A DNA stretch of 58,325 bases from Bordetella parapertussis (GCA_945861875.1 CAMAWC010000012.1:1-58325), one strand, 5' to 3'; counted from the first letter of the stretch, positions 34,535 to 44,443 are shown. Numbers and translations: made by a program. Notes: a model not told the origin generated them from the letters alone.

Positions 34535-35803
34535 ATGGCAACAAAGGCATACAAGGGCTGGTCGGTGGTGGCGTCAAGCACCACCGCATTCACTGTTTGT
34601 TTCATGGTCTGGATGATGTTTGCCGTAATCGGCATCCCGATCAAGCAAAACCTCGGCCTCAATGAAACGCAGTTCGGCATCCTGATTGCGCTGCCGGTGC
34701 TTACCGGTTCGCTGATCCGCCTGCCGCTGGGCATGTGGACCGACCGCTATGGCGGCCGCATCGTGTTTTTCATCCTGATGCTCTCCACGGTGTTTCCGAT
34801 CTGGTTCATTTCCCGCGCCACCGAGTTCTGGCACTTCCTCGTGACCGGGTTATTCGTCGGTGTAGCCGGCGGCTCTTTCACCGTCGGCATCGCCTATTGC
34901 GCGCGCTGGTTTCCCAAGCACCGGCAAGGCCTTGCCATGGGCATATTCGGCGCCGGCAACACCGGCGCGGCGGTAAACAAGCTGGTGGCGCCGAGCATCG
35001 TGGTGGCCTATGGCTGGACGATGGTGCCGCAGGTGTATGCCGCGATGATGCTGGTCACCGCCATCGCCTTCTGGTTTTTCACCTATACCGATGAAGAACA
35101 TTCAACCGGCGCGGCGCACAACATTACGGTGCGCGAGCAGCTGATGGTGTTGAAAGACCCCAAGGTGTGGCGTTACAGCCAGTATTACTCCATCGTTTTC
35201 GGCGGCTATGTCGCGTTGTCGCTGTGGATGACCAAGTACTACATATCCGAGTACGGCTTTGACATCCGCCTCGCGGCGCTGCTCGCCGCGGCGTTCAGCA
35301 TTCCCGGCGGCGTGTTGCGCGCCATCGGCGGCTGGTTTTCCGACAAGTACGGCGCCCACACCATCACCTGGTGGGTGTTGTGGGTGTCGCTGGTCTGCCT
35401 GTTCTTCCTGTCCTACCCGCAGACCGATCTCACCATCCAGACTGTCGGCGGCCCGCAGACCTTCCACATCGGGCTTAACGCGACCCTGTTCACGGTGATC
35501 ATGTTCACCATGGGCATCGCCTTCGCCATCGGCAAGGCCTCGGTGTTCAAGTACATCTCCGACGATTACCCGACCAACATCGGCGTCATTTCCGGCGTGG
35601 TCGGCCTGGCCGGCGGCATGGGCGGCTTTGTCCTGCCCATCATGTTCGGCGCGCTGGTGGACCTCACCGGCGTGCGCTCCTCAGCCTTCATGCTGATGTT
35701 CGGCATCGTCTGGGTGTCGCTGATGTGGATGTATTTCACCGAGGTGCGGCCGATGAACGCCGAACTCAATCCCAAGCATTCCGAGCCCTCGCTCCTTACC
35801 TGA
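34535..35803 (+). CDS. narK1: NarK1-type nitrate/nitrite MFS transporter
   Basis: 422 residues, about 12 membrane helices. The nitrate signature GVAGGSFTVGIAYCARWFP and FGAGNTGAAVNKLVAP in the first half and GLAGGMGGFVLPIMFG in the second are NarK/NNP family marks. It belongs to the NarK1 subgroup, proposed proton-coupled nitrate import, while the next gene is NarK2-like. First gene of the nar operon, under the FNR/NsrR-bearing promoter. Confidence 0.9.
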   Translation: MATKAYKGWSVVASSTTAFTVCFMVWMMFAVIGIPIKQNLGLNETQFGILIALPVLTGSLIRLPLGMWTDRYGGRIVFFILMLSTVFPIWFISRATEFWHFLVTGLFVGVAGGSFTVGIAYCARWFPKHRQGLAMGIFGAGNTGAAVNKLVAPSIVVAYGWTMVPQVYAAMMLVTAIAFWFFTYTDEEHSTGAAHNITVREQLMVLKDPKVWRYSQYYSIVFGGYVALSLWMTKYYISEYGFDIRLAALLAAAFSIPGGVLRAIGGWFSDKYGAHTITWWVLWVSLVCLFFLSYPQTDLTIQTVGGPQTFHIGLNATLFTVIMFTMGIAFAIGKASVFKYISDDYPTNIGVISGVVGLAGGMGGFVLPIMFGALVDLTGVRSSAFMLMFGIVWVSLMWMYFTEVRPMNAELNPKHSEPSLLT

Positions 35804-35821
35804 ATTCCGAAAGGAAGCACC

Positions 35822-37474
35822 ATGTCAGCAGAAAACCCGGGCAAGAACCCCGCCGCATCCGCAAGCGGCGCCGACATCAGCGACTGGCGGCCCGAGGACG
35901 ACGCGTTCTGGGAGTCCACCGGCAAGCGCGTCGCCTACCGCAACCTGTGGATCTCTGTGCCGGCGCTGTTGTGCGGCTTCGCCGTCTGGGGCATGTGGGG
36001 CATTGTCACGGTGCAAATGCTCAACCTCGGATTTCCCTTTACCCAGGCCGAGTTGTTTACCCTGACCGCGATCGCCGGCATTTCCGGCGCGACCATGCGC
36101 ATCCCGGCCTCCTTCCTCATACGGCTGGCCGGCGGGCGCAACACCATTTTTCTCACCACGGCCATGTTGCTGGCGCCGGCCCTGGGGACGGGCATCGTGC
36201 TGCAGCACAAGGACTGGCCGCTGTGGGCCTTCCAGTTGATGGCGCTGTGGTGCGGCGTGGGCGGCGGCAACTTCGCCAGTTCCATGTCCAATATCAGCAC
36301 CTTCTTTCCCAAGCGCCTGCAAGGCACCGCACTGGGTCTTAACGCCGGCCTGGGCAATTTCGGTGTGACCACCATGCAGGTGGTGATTCCGCTGGTGATG
36401 ACGCTGGGGATTTTCGGTGCCATCGGCGGCGAGTCAATGACCTTGTTGAAGGACAGCGGCTGGATTTTCGGCAAAATTGCCGCCGGCACGCCCACCTACA
36501 TCCAGAACGCCGGCTTTGCCTGGTTGCTGTCGCTGGTGCCCCTCTCGATCCTGTGCTGGTTCGGCATGAACAACCTGAAGACGGTGTCACCGGCCACCGG
36601 CCACCCGCTGGTGGCTTTTGCCAAGATCACCTACCTGTACACGCTGGCCTTCGTGCCTTCCATCCTCGGCCTCTACCTGTACCTGCCCAAGCCGACCGGC
36701 CTGGGCCTGATCAGCATGTGGGTGGCCATCCCGCTCGATATCATCAGCGCGCTGCTGGTGATGAAGCTCGCCGCCTTCGGACCGATGAAAGAGGGCGTCA
36801 CCAAGCAGTTCGAGATTTTCAGGAACAAGCACACCTGGGCGATGACGCTGCTCTACATCGTCACCTTCGGCTCGTTCATCGGTTTTTCCATGGCCCTGCC
36901 GCTGGCGATCACGGTGATCTTCGGCATCAGCCACGTGCCCGATGCCGCCGGCGTGATGCAGCACACCTTGAAGAACCCGCACGCACCCTCCGCGCTGACC
37001 TACGCCTGGATGGGCCCCTTCATCGGTGCGGCAGTGCGGCCGATCGGCGGCTGGATTTCCGACAAGGTTGGCGGTTCCATCGTCACGCAGGTCATCTCGG
37101 CGGTGATGGTGGTCGCCTCGATCTGGGTCGGCTACGTGATGATGCAGGCCTACGGTTCGGTCACGCCCGAAGCGCACTTCCCGCTGTTCCTCGGCCTGTT
37201 CATGCTGCTGTTCTTTGCCAGTGGCATCGGCAACGGCTCGACCTTCCGTTCCATCGGCGTGATTTTCGACAAACAGCAAGCCGGCCCGGTGCTGGGCTGG
37301 ACCTCGGCCATCGCCGCCTACGGCGCCTTTGTCGCGCCCATCGTCATCGGCGACCAGATCAAGCTCGGGACGCCGCAGGTCGCGATGTACAGCTTTGCCG
37401 TGTTCTACGCCCTGTGCCTGGTACTCAACTGGTGGTTTTACCTGCGCGCCAACGCCTACGTAAAAAACCCCTGA
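35822..37474 (+). CDS. narK2: NarK2-type nitrate/nitrite antiporter
   Basis: 550 residues, about 12-14 membrane helices, 18 bp after narK1. It has the signature GVGGGNFASSMSNISTFFPKRLQGTALGLNAGLGNFG and an N-terminal soluble extension of about 40 residues (SDWRPEDDAFWESTGKRVAYRN), as in NarK2 partners of denitrifiers. It is proposed to exchange nitrite for nitrate once respiration has started. The insert around 200-235 (ESMTLLKDSGWIFGK) is typical of the longer subgroup. Confidence 0.9.
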   Translation: MSAENPGKNPAASASGADISDWRPEDDAFWESTGKRVAYRNLWISVPALLCGFAVWGMWGIVTVQMLNLGFPFTQAELFTLTAIAGISGATMRIPASFLIRLAGGRNTIFLTTAMLLAPALGTGIVLQHKDWPLWAFQLMALWCGVGGGNFASSMSNISTFFPKRLQGTALGLNAGLGNFGVTTMQVVIPLVMTLGIFGAIGGESMTLLKDSGWIFGKIAAGTPTYIQNAGFAWLLSLVPLSILCWFGMNNLKTVSPATGHPLVAFAKITYLYTLAFVPSILGLYLYLPKPTGLGLISMWVAIPLDIISALLVMKLAAFGPMKEGVTKQFEIFRNKHTWAMTLLYIVTFGSFIGFSMALPLAITVIFGISHVPDAAGVMQHTLKNPHAPSALTYAWMGPFIGAAVRPIGGWISDKVGGSIVTQVISAVMVVASIWVGYVMMQAYGSVTPEAHFPLFLGLFMLLFFASGIGNGSTFRSIGVIFDKQQAGPVLGWTSAIAAYGAFVAPIVIGDQIKLGTPQVAMYSFAVFYALCLVLNWWFYLRANAYVKNP

Positions 37475-37498
37475 TCAAGTCATTTCCGGAGATTTTCC

Positions 37499-40400
37499 AT
37501 GAGCCACTTTCTCGACCGCCTCAGCTACTTCTCCCAGCCCCGCGAAGCCTTTTCCGGTGACCACGGCGTCACCACCGGCGAAGACCGCACCTGGGAGGAC
37601 GCCTATCGCGACCGCTGGGCGCACGACAAGATCGTGCGCTCCACCCACGGCGTGAATTGCACCGGTTCCTGCTCATGGAAGATTTACGTCAAGGGCGGCA
37701 TCGTCACCTGGGAGACGCAGCAGACCGACTATCCGCGCACGCGCTGGGACATGCCCAACCACGAGCCGCGCGGTTGCTCGCGCGGCGCAAGCTACAGCTG
37801 GTACCTCTACAGCGCCAATCGGGTGAAGTACCCGCTGGTGCGCGGGCGGCTGCTGAAAAGCTGGCGCGCGGCGCGTGTCGCGCTCAATCCTGTCGAGGCC
37901 TGGGCGTCGATAGTCGGGGATGACGCCAAGCGCCGCGACTACCAGAAGGTGCGCGGCCTCGGCGGTTTTGTGCGCGCCAGCTGGGACGAGGTCAATGAAA
38001 TCATCGCCGCGGCCAACGTCCATACCATCAAGCAGCACGGTCCCGACCGCGTCATCGGTTTTTCGCCCATTCCGGCCATGTCCATGGTCAGCTATGCCGC
38101 CGGCTCGCGTTACCTCAGCCTGATCGGCGGCGTGAGCATGAGTTTTTACGACTGGTATTGCGACCTGCCGCCGGCCAGCCCGCAAATCTGGGGCGAGCAG
38201 ACCGACGTGCCCGAATCGGCCGACTGGTTCAACTCGAATTTCATCATCGCCTGGGGCTCCAACGTGCCGCAGACGCGCACCCCGGACGCGCACTTTTTCA
38301 CCGAGGTGCGCTACAAGGGCACCAAGACCGTGGCGGTGACGCCCGACTATTCCGAGGTCGCCAAGCTCGCCGACATCTGGATGCACCCCAAGCAAGGCAC
38401 CGACGCGGCGGTGGCGATGGCCATGGGCCACGTCATCCTGAAAGAATTTTACTTTCCGACAGTTGATGGCAAACCCGGCGAGCGCAGCGCCTACTTTGAC
38501 GATTACGTGCGCCGCTATACCGACATGCCGATGCTGGTGATGCTCAAGGAGCACACCCTGCCCAACGGCGAAGTCATCACCGTGCCCGACCGCTATGTCC
38601 GCGCCTCGGACTTCAACGGCAAGCTCGGCCAGGCGAATAACCCGGAATGGAAGACCGTGGCCTTTGACGAGGCCGGCAAGGTGGTACTACCCACCGGCGC
38701 CATCGGTTTTCGCTGGGGCGCCGACGGCCGCGCCGACCAGGGCCAGTGGAATCTCGAAGCCAAAGAGGCGCGTCACGGCCGTGATGTGAAGCTCAAACTG
38801 TCGCTGCTCGAAGGCACCCAGCCTGGCACCGACACGGCCAAGGTGGGCTTTCCCTACTTCGGTGGCATTGAGAGTGAGCACTTCCCCAACAACGTGCTCA
38901 AGGGTCCTAATGGCGATGTGCTGGTGCGTACCGTGCCGGTGCAGCGCATCAGCTTGGGCAAGGAAGGCGACAAGCGCGAGGCGCTGGTGGCCACGGTATT
39001 TGATCTGCAGGTTGCCAACTATGGCGTGGCGCGCGGGCTGCCCGGTGAACTGGCGGCAAAGGACTTTGACGATGACACGCCTTACACGCCGGCCTGGCAG
39101 GAGCGCATCACCGGTACGCCGCGCGAGCAACTAATCACCGTGGCGCGCCAGTTTGCCGACAACGCGCACAAGACCGAGGGGCGCTCCATGGTGATCATTG
39201 GCGCTGCAATGAACCACTGGTACCACAGCGACATGAATTACCGCGGCATCATCAACATGCTGATGATGTGCGGCTGCATCGGCAAGTCGGGCGGCGGCTG
39301 GGCGCATTACGTCGGCCAGGAAAAACTGCGGCCGCAGACCGGCTGGACGGCGCTGGCCTTTGCCCTGGACTGGATACGCCCGCCGCGCCAGATGAACAGC
39401 ACGAGTTTTTTCTATGCCCACACCGACCAATGGCGTTACGAAAAGCTTGGCCTCGATGAAGTGATCTCGCCGCTTGCGGACAAGAAAGTGTACGGCGGCA
39501 GCATGATCGACTACAACGTGCGTGCCGAGCGCATGGGCTGGCTCCCGAGCGCGCCGCAGTTGCAGACCAATCCGCTGCAGGTGGTGCGTGATGCGCAGGC
39601 CGCCGGCGCCGACCCCAAGGACTACGCCGTCAAGGCGCTCAAGGAGGGTTCGCTCAAGATGAGCTGCACCGACCCGGACAATCCGGCCAACTGGCCGCGC
39701 AACATGTTTGTCTGGCGTTCCAACCTGCTCGGTTCCAGCGGCAAGGGCCATGAATATTTCCTCAAGCATCTGCTTGGCACCAGCAACGGCGTGCAGGGCA
39801 AGGACTTGGGTGCAGAAGAGGCCAGGCCAGAAGAAGTGGTGTGGCATGACAAGGCGCCCGAGGGCAAGCTCGACCTCTTGGTGACGCTGGACTTTCGCAT
39901 GAGCACCACCTGTCTTTATTCGGACATCGTCCTGCCCACCGCCACCTGGTACGAAAAAAACGACCTCAACACCAGCGACATGCACCCCTTCATCCATCCG
40001 CTGTCCACGGCGGTGGATCCGGCCTGGCAGTCGAAGAGTGACTGGGACATCTACAAGGGCTTCGCCAAAAAATTCAGCGAAGTCTGCGTCGGTCATCTCG
40101 GCGTCGAGCGCGAACTGGTGCTCACGCCGCTGATGCACGATTCACCGGCCGAACTGGCACAACCCTTCGAGGTCAAGGACTGGAAGCGCGGCGAGTGCGA
40201 GCTCATCCCGGGCAAGACCGCGCCGCAAATGATGGTGGTCGAGCGCGACTACCCCAACGTCTACAAACGCTTTACCGCACTCGGTCCGCTGATGGGCAAG
40301 GTCGGCAACGGCGGCAAGGGCATTGCCTGGAACACCCAGACCGAAGTGAAGCAACTGGGTGAGCTGAGCGGCCTCGTCACCGCCGAGGGCCAGACCCAGG

Positions 40401-41320
40401 GCATGCCGAAAATCGAGTCCGACATTGACGCTTGTGAAGTCATCCTGCAACTTGCCCCCGAGACCAACGGCCACGTTGCGGTCAAGGCCTGGCAGGCGCT
40501 GGGCAAGCAGACCGGGCGCGACCACACCCACCTGGCGATTCACCGCGAAGACGAAAAAATCCGCTTTCGCGACATCCAGGCACAGCCGCGCAAGATCATC
40601 AGTTCGCCCACGTGGAGCGGCATCGAAAGCGAAACGGTTTCCTATAACGCCGGCTACACCAACGTCCACGAGATGATTCCGTGGCGCACCCTCACCGGGC
40701 GCCAGCAGTTTTACATGGACCATCCGTGGATGCGCGCCTTTGGCGAGGGCTTTTCCAGCTACCGTCCGCCTGTGGACCTGAAAACCACCGCCGGCATCCA
40801 TGGCATCAAGCCCAACGGCAACCCGGAAATCGCGCTCAACTTCATCACGCCGCACCAGAAGTGGGGCATCCACTCGACTTACACCGACAACCTGCTGATG
40901 CTCACCCTGAGCCGCGGCGGTCCCTGTGTCTGGATGTCCGAGGACGACGCCAAACGCGCCGGCATCGAGGACAACGACTGGATAGAGCTCTTTAACATCA
41001 ACGGCGCCATCGCGGCGCGCGCGGTGGTCAGCCAGCGCGTCAATCCGGGCATGGTGATGATGTACCACGCGCAGGAAAAAATCGTCAACACACCGGGTTC
41101 GGAAATCACCGGCATGCGCGGCGGCATCCACAACTCGGTGACGCGCATCGTGTTGAAGCCCACGCACATGATCGGCGGTTACGCGCAGTTCAGCTACGGC
41201 TTTAACTACTACGGCACCATCGGCACCAACCGCGATGAGTTTGTGGTGGTGCGCAAGATGAACAAGGTGGACTGGCTCGACACCCCGGCCGCGGCGCAGC
41301 CACAAGGAGAAGCAGCATGA
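37499..41320 (+). CDS. narG: Respiratory nitrate reductase alpha subunit
   Basis: 1273 residues, the cytoplasmic Mo-bisMGD subunit reducing nitrate to nitrite. The FS0 cluster ligands are in STHGVNCTGSCSWKIYVKG (His-x3-Cys-x3-Cys) and NHEPRGCSRG. The Mo Asp lies in SFYDWYCDLPPASPQ. No Tat signal, as expected for the inward-facing NarG. A good GGAG precedes the ATG. The stop TGA overlaps the ATG of a 50-codon mini-ORF instead of the ATG of narH itself. Confidence 0.96.
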   Translation: MSHFLDRLSYFSQPREAFSGDHGVTTGEDRTWEDAYRDRWAHDKIVRSTHGVNCTGSCSWKIYVKGGIVTWETQQTDYPRTRWDMPNHEPRGCSRGASYSWYLYSANRVKYPLVRGRLLKSWRAARVALNPVEAWASIVGDDAKRRDYQKVRGLGGFVRASWDEVNEIIAAANVHTIKQHGPDRVIGFSPIPAMSMVSYAAGSRYLSLIGGVSMSFYDWYCDLPPASPQIWGEQTDVPESADWFNSNFIIAWGSNVPQTRTPDAHFFTEVRYKGTKTVAVTPDYSEVAKLADIWMHPKQGTDAAVAMAMGHVILKEFYFPTVDGKPGERSAYFDDYVRRYTDMPMLVMLKEHTLPNGEVITVPDRYVRASDFNGKLGQANNPEWKTVAFDEAGKVVLPTGAIGFRWGADGRADQGQWNLEAKEARHGRDVKLKLSLLEGTQPGTDTAKVGFPYFGGIESEHFPNNVLKGPNGDVLVRTVPVQRISLGKEGDKREALVATVFDLQVANYGVARGLPGELAAKDFDDDTPYTPAWQERITGTPREQLITVARQFADNAHKTEGRSMVIIGAAMNHWYHSDMNYRGIINMLMMCGCIGKSGGGWAHYVGQEKLRPQTGWTALAFALDWIRPPRQMNSTSFFYAHTDQWRYEKLGLDEVISPLADKKVYGGSMIDYNVRAERMGWLPSAPQLQTNPLQVVRDAQAAGADPKDYAVKALKEGSLKMSCTDPDNPANWPRNMFVWRSNLLGSSGKGHEYFLKHLLGTSNGVQGKDLGAEEARPEEVVWHDKAPEGKLDLLVTLDFRMSTTCLYSDIVLPTATWYEKNDLNTSDMHPFIHPLSTAVDPAWQSKSDWDIYKGFAKKFSEVCVGHLGVERELVLTPLMHDSPAELAQPFEVKDWKRGECELIPGKTAPQMMVVERDYPNVYKRFTALGPLMGKVGNGGKGIAWNTQTEVKQLGELSGLVTAEGQTQGMPKIESDIDACEVILQLAPETNGHVAVKAWQALGKQTGRDHTHLAIHREDEKIRFRDIQAQPRKIISSPTWSGIESETVSYNAGYTNVHEMIPWRTLTGRQQFYMDHPWMRAFGEGFSSYRPPVDLKTTAGIHGIKPNGNPEIALNFITPHQKWGIHSTYTDNLLMLTLSRGGPCVWMSEDDAKRAGIEDNDWIELFNINGAIAARAVVSQRVNPGMVMMYHAQEKIVNTPGSEITGMRGGIHNSVTRIVLKPTHMIGGYAQFSYGFNYYGTIGTNRDEFVVVRKMNKVDWLDTPAAAQPQGEAA

Positions 41321-41372
41321 AGATCCGCGCGCAAATCGGCATGGTGCTAAATCTCGACAAGTGCATCGGCTG
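41317..41372 (+). repeat. Partial duplication of the narH start (copy 1; copy 2 is 41466-41521)
   Basis: Codons 1-18 of narH occur twice, 149 bp apart. The two copies differ at three bases, all at third codon positions and all silent. Each copy has its own AGGAG-like Shine-Dalgarno and an ATGA stop/start overlap with the preceding gene. The intervening 93 bp are unrelated to narH. Confidence 0.9.
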
Positions 41373-41469
41373 TGCTGTTACGACGACCCCACCCGCCGCG
41401 GCCCTCCCTCCCCAAGGGGATGGAGGGAGAACATTGGACGCTGCACTTGTCGGCAGGAGCGAAGCATGA
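41317..41469 (+). CDS. 50-codon mini-ORF: truncated NarH N-terminus fused to novel sequence
   Basis: Begins MKIRAQIGMVLNLDKCIGC, identical to NarH residues 1-19 including two cluster cysteines, then continues with 31 new residues (AVTTTPPAAALPPQGDGG..., ending GRSEA). Its ATG overlaps the narG stop and its TGA overlaps the narH ATG, so ribosomes can pass narG - mini-ORF - narH without a gap. It is either a decaying duplication kept in frame by coupling demands or a small expressed peptide. Too short for a fold. A hairpin (41404-41429) lies inside it. Confidence 0.6.
   Translation: MKIRAQIGMVLNLDKCIGCAVTTTPPAAALPPQGDGGRTLDAALVGRSEA
41404..41429. repeat. C-rich hairpin inside the narG-narH spacer
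   Basis: 8-bp arms CTCCCTCC (41404-41411) and GGAGGGAG (41422-41429) around a 10-nt loop. Similar C-rich hairpins occur as short dispersed repeats in many betaproteobacterial genomes; one related in style lies at 53244-53267. Confidence 0.5.
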
Positions 41470-43001
41470 AGATCCGCGCACAAATCGGCATGGTGCTTAA
41501 TCTGGACAAGTGCATCGGCTGCCACACTTGTTCGGTCACCTGCAAAAACGTCTGGACCAGCCGTCCCGGCATGGAGTACGCCTGGTTCAACAACGTCGAA
41601 ACCAAGCCCGGTATCGGCTATCCCAAGGAGTGGGAGAACCAGGACAAGTGGAACGGCGGCTGGGTGCGCAAGGGCAACGGCGACATCGAACCGCGCCAGG
41701 GCGCCAAGTGGAAGCTGTTGATGCGCATTTTTGCCAATCCCAACCTGCCGCAAATCGACGACTACTACGAGCCTTTCACCTTCGATTACGGCCACCTGCA
41801 GTCGGCGCCGGAAATGACGGCCACGCCCACCGCGCGCCCGCGCAGCCTGATCACCGGCAAGCGCATGGAGAAAATCGTCTGGGGCCCGAACTGGGAAGAG
41901 ATCCTCGGTGGTGAGTTCGCCAAGCGTAGCAAGGACGCCAATTTCGAGGCCGGGTTTGAAAAAGCGCAGAAGGACATCTACGGCCAGTTCGAGAACACCT
42001 TCATGATGTACCTGCCGCGCCTGTGCGAGCACTGCCTCAACCCGACCTGCGTGGCGAGCTGCCCCTCGGGTTCGATTTACAAGCGCGAGGAAGACGGCAT
42101 TGTGCTGATCGATCAGGACAAATGCCGCGGCTGGCGCATGTGCGTGTCCGGTTGCCCGTACAAAAAGATTTACTACAACTGGGAGTCGGGCAAGGCGGAG
42201 AAATGCATATTCTGCTACCCGCGCATCGAGGCCGGACAGCCGACGGTGTGCAGCGAGACCTGCGTCGGGCGCATCCGCTACCTTGGCGTGCTGCTCTATG
42301 ACGCCGACCGCATCGAGGCGGCGGCCGCCGTCGAACACGATCGCGACCTCTACCAGGCGCAGCTGGACATTTTCCTCGACCCGAACGATCCCAAGGTCAT
42401 CGCCCAGGCGCGCATCGACGGCATTCCCGACGCCTGGATGGACGCCGCGCGCAAAAGCCCGGTCTACAAAATGGCGGTGGAGTGGAAGGTCGCGTTGCCG
42501 CTGCATCCGGAATACCGCACCCTGCCCATGGTCTGGTATGTGCCGCCGCTCTCGCCCATTACCGCCGCAGCCAACGCCGGGCAGATGGGCATCAACGGCG
42601 AAATACCCGACGTCAAGCAGCTGCGCATCCCGGTCAAATACCTCGCCAACCTGCTCACCGCGGGTGACACCGCACCGGTGGTGCGCGCCCTTGAGCGCAT
42701 GCTGGCGATGCGCGCCTACCAGCGTGAAAAGCATGTCGAGGGGCGCATCAATACCGCCGCCTTGCAGCAGGTGGGCATGAGCCAACTGGAGGTGGAAGAC
42801 ATGTACCACGTCATGGCCATCGCCAATTACGAGGACAGGTTCGTCATCCCCAGCGCACATCGCGAATACGCCGAGAACACTTTCGACATGCGCGGCGGCT
42901 GCGGTTTTTCCTTCGGCAACGGCTGTTCCGAAGGCGCCGGTGAAACCAGTCTTTTTGGCGGCAACAAGCGCCGCACCATCCCGATCAAGGCGGAGGTTTA
43001 A
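41466..43001 (+). CDS. narH: Respiratory nitrate reductase beta subunit
   Basis: 511 residues carrying four Fe-S clusters that pass electrons from NarI heme to NarG. Cysteine groups: CIGCHTCSVTCKNVW (N-terminus), LCEHCLNPTCVASCPSG, CRGWRMCVSGCPYKKI (the Trp-containing 3Fe-4S site) and KCIFCYPRIEAGQPTVCSETC. The start at 41466 is fixed by family alignment and is the second copy of a duplicated N-terminal sequence. ATGA overlap with the mini-ORF; narJ follows after 3 bp. Confidence 0.95.
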   Translation: MKIRAQIGMVLNLDKCIGCHTCSVTCKNVWTSRPGMEYAWFNNVETKPGIGYPKEWENQDKWNGGWVRKGNGDIEPRQGAKWKLLMRIFANPNLPQIDDYYEPFTFDYGHLQSAPEMTATPTARPRSLITGKRMEKIVWGPNWEEILGGEFAKRSKDANFEAGFEKAQKDIYGQFENTFMMYLPRLCEHCLNPTCVASCPSGSIYKREEDGIVLIDQDKCRGWRMCVSGCPYKKIYYNWESGKAEKCIFCYPRIEAGQPTVCSETCVGRIRYLGVLLYDADRIEAAAAVEHDRDLYQAQLDIFLDPNDPKVIAQARIDGIPDAWMDAARKSPVYKMAVEWKVALPLHPEYRTLPMVWYVPPLSPITAAANAGQMGINGEIPDVKQLRIPVKYLANLLTAGDTAPVVRALERMLAMRAYQREKHVEGRINTAALQQVGMSQLEVEDMYHVMAIANYEDRFVIPSAHREYAENTFDMRGGCGFSFGNGCSEGAGETSLFGGNKRRTIPIKAEV

Positions 43002-43004
43002 GCC

Positions 43005-43697
43005 ATGTTCTCAAAACCCGTTAATGCCTCGGTGAGCCTGCGTGTGCTCGCGCGCCTGCTCGCCTACCCGGATGCGCAATTGCGCGGCCAATTGCCGGCA
43101 CTGCGCGATGCACTGCACGCTGAACAGGCCTTCACGCCGCGGCGACTCGCCGAACTCGATGCGCTCATAGTCGCGCTGTCGGGCCGCACCGACGGGCTCG
43201 ACGTCGAGGCGGCCTACGTCGAATTGTTTGACCGCGGCCGCGCCACCTCGCTGCACCTCTTTGAGCATGTGCACGGCGATTCGCGCGATCGTGGACCGGC
43301 GATGATCGACCTGGCGCAGACCTACGAAAAAGCCGGCCTCTATCTCGCGCCGGGCGAATTGCCCGACTACCTGCCGGTGGTGTTGGAGTTTGTCTCCACC
43401 CAGCCGCCGCGCGAGGCGCGCGAATTCCTCGCCGAGATGGCGCATATTTTCAACGCCATTTCCAGCGCACTGCAACAGCGCGACAGCGCCTACGCCGGCG
43501 TGCTCGGCGCGTTGCTCGAACTCTCCGGTGAAACGGCGCAGGCGGTCAAGATCGCACCGGAAGAACCGCTCGACGCCAGTTGGGCCGAACCTGTCGTATT
43601 CGACGGCTGCTCGTCCAAAGGCCAGGCCAGACCCGGCCAGGCGCAGCCTATCCAGATCCTGCGCAAGGATGCCCCCGCAAAAGGAGCCGCCGCATGA
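43005..43697 (+). CDS. narJ: Nitrate reductase assembly chaperone
   Basis: 230 residues. LRVLARLLAYPD at the N-terminus and the motif LHLFEHVHGDSRDRGPAMIDLAQTYEKAGL are characteristic of NarJ, which holds apo-NarG for Mo cofactor insertion. The C-terminal 30 residues (SKGQARPGQAQPIQILRKDAPAKGAAA) are a flexible tail. Four-base overlap with narI. Confidence 0.93.
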   Translation: MFSKPVNASVSLRVLARLLAYPDAQLRGQLPALRDALHAEQAFTPRRLAELDALIVALSGRTDGLDVEAAYVELFDRGRATSLHLFEHVHGDSRDRGPAMIDLAQTYEKAGLYLAPGELPDYLPVVLEFVSTQPPREAREFLAEMAHIFNAISSALQQRDSAYAGVLGALLELSGETAQAVKIAPEEPLDASWAEPVVFDGCSSKGQARPGQAQPIQILRKDAPAKGAAA

Positions 43698-44443
43698 ATG
43701 CCCTCGACACCGCGCTGTTCGGCTATTACCCCTACGTCTGCCTGACGGTATTTTTTGTCGGCAGCCTGCTGCGCTTTGACCGCGACCAGTACACCTGGAA
43801 AAGCGACTCGTCGCAGTTGCTGCGCACCGGCACGCTGCGCTGGGGCAGCAACCTGTTTCACATCGGCGTGCTATTCCTGTTTTTCGGCCATTTCGGCGGC
43901 TTGCTGACGCCGCACTTTGTCTACGAGCCTTTTGTCAGCGCCGGCGACAAGCAACTGGGCGCGATGATCGCCGGCGGCATTGCCGGCGTGCTGTGTTTTG
44001 TCGGCCTGACCCTGCTCTTGCACCGCCGCCTGACCGACGCGCGCATCCGCGCCACCTCGCGCACCAGCGACATCGTCATCCTGCTGCTGTTGTGGCTGCA
44101 ACTGGTGCTGGGCCTGGCGACCATTCCGCTGTCGGCGCAACACCTTGATGGCAGCATGATGCTGCGCCTTGCCGAATGGGCGCAGCGTATTGTCACCTTC
44201 CGCTCCGGCGCTGCTGAACTCCTCACCGGGGCCGGCTGGATATTCAAGCTGCACATGTTCCTTGGAATGACGCTGTTCCTGGTGTTTCCGTTCACGCGCC
44301 TGGTGCATGTCTGGAGCGGCTTTGCCACGGTGTTCTACCTGTTCCGACCCTATCAGGTGGTGCGCAGCCGCCGGCTCAACGTGCCCGCCGGCCAGAACCT
44401 GCCGCGCGGGCAGGCCCCGGCAGCCGAGGCGCGCACATCATGA
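43694..44443 (+). CDS. narI: Nitrate reductase gamma subunit (cytochrome b)
   Basis: 249 residues from ATG 43694. Five membrane helices; heme b histidines are likely those in SNLFHIGVLFLFFGHFGG and in KLHMFLGMTLF / TRLVHVWSG. It oxidises quinol in the membrane and anchors NarGH. It overlaps both narJ and the parvulin gene by four bases. Confidence 0.93.
   Translation: MNALDTALFGYYPYVCLTVFFVGSLLRFDRDQYTWKSDSSQLLRTGTLRWGSNLFHIGVLFLFFGHFGGLLTPHFVYEPFVSAGDKQLGAMIAGGIAGVLCFVGLTLLLHRRLTDARIRATSRTSDIVILLLLWLQLVLGLATIPLSAQHLDGSMMLRLAEWAQRIVTFRSGAAELLTGAGWIFKLHMFLGMTLFLVFPFTRLVHVWSGFATVFYLFRPYQVVRSRRLNVPAGQNLPRGQAPAAEARTS

Noticed and set aside
41317..41469. A narH pseudogene caused by a sequencing error
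   Set aside because: A single-base error cannot produce a 149-bp insert with three silent differences. An assembly artefact remains possible and is noted in the finding.
41202..42860. A 552-codon open frame on the minus strand opposite narG/narH
   Set aside because: It is antisense to well-conserved NarG and NarH with their cluster cysteines. Long antisense frames are expected at this GC content.
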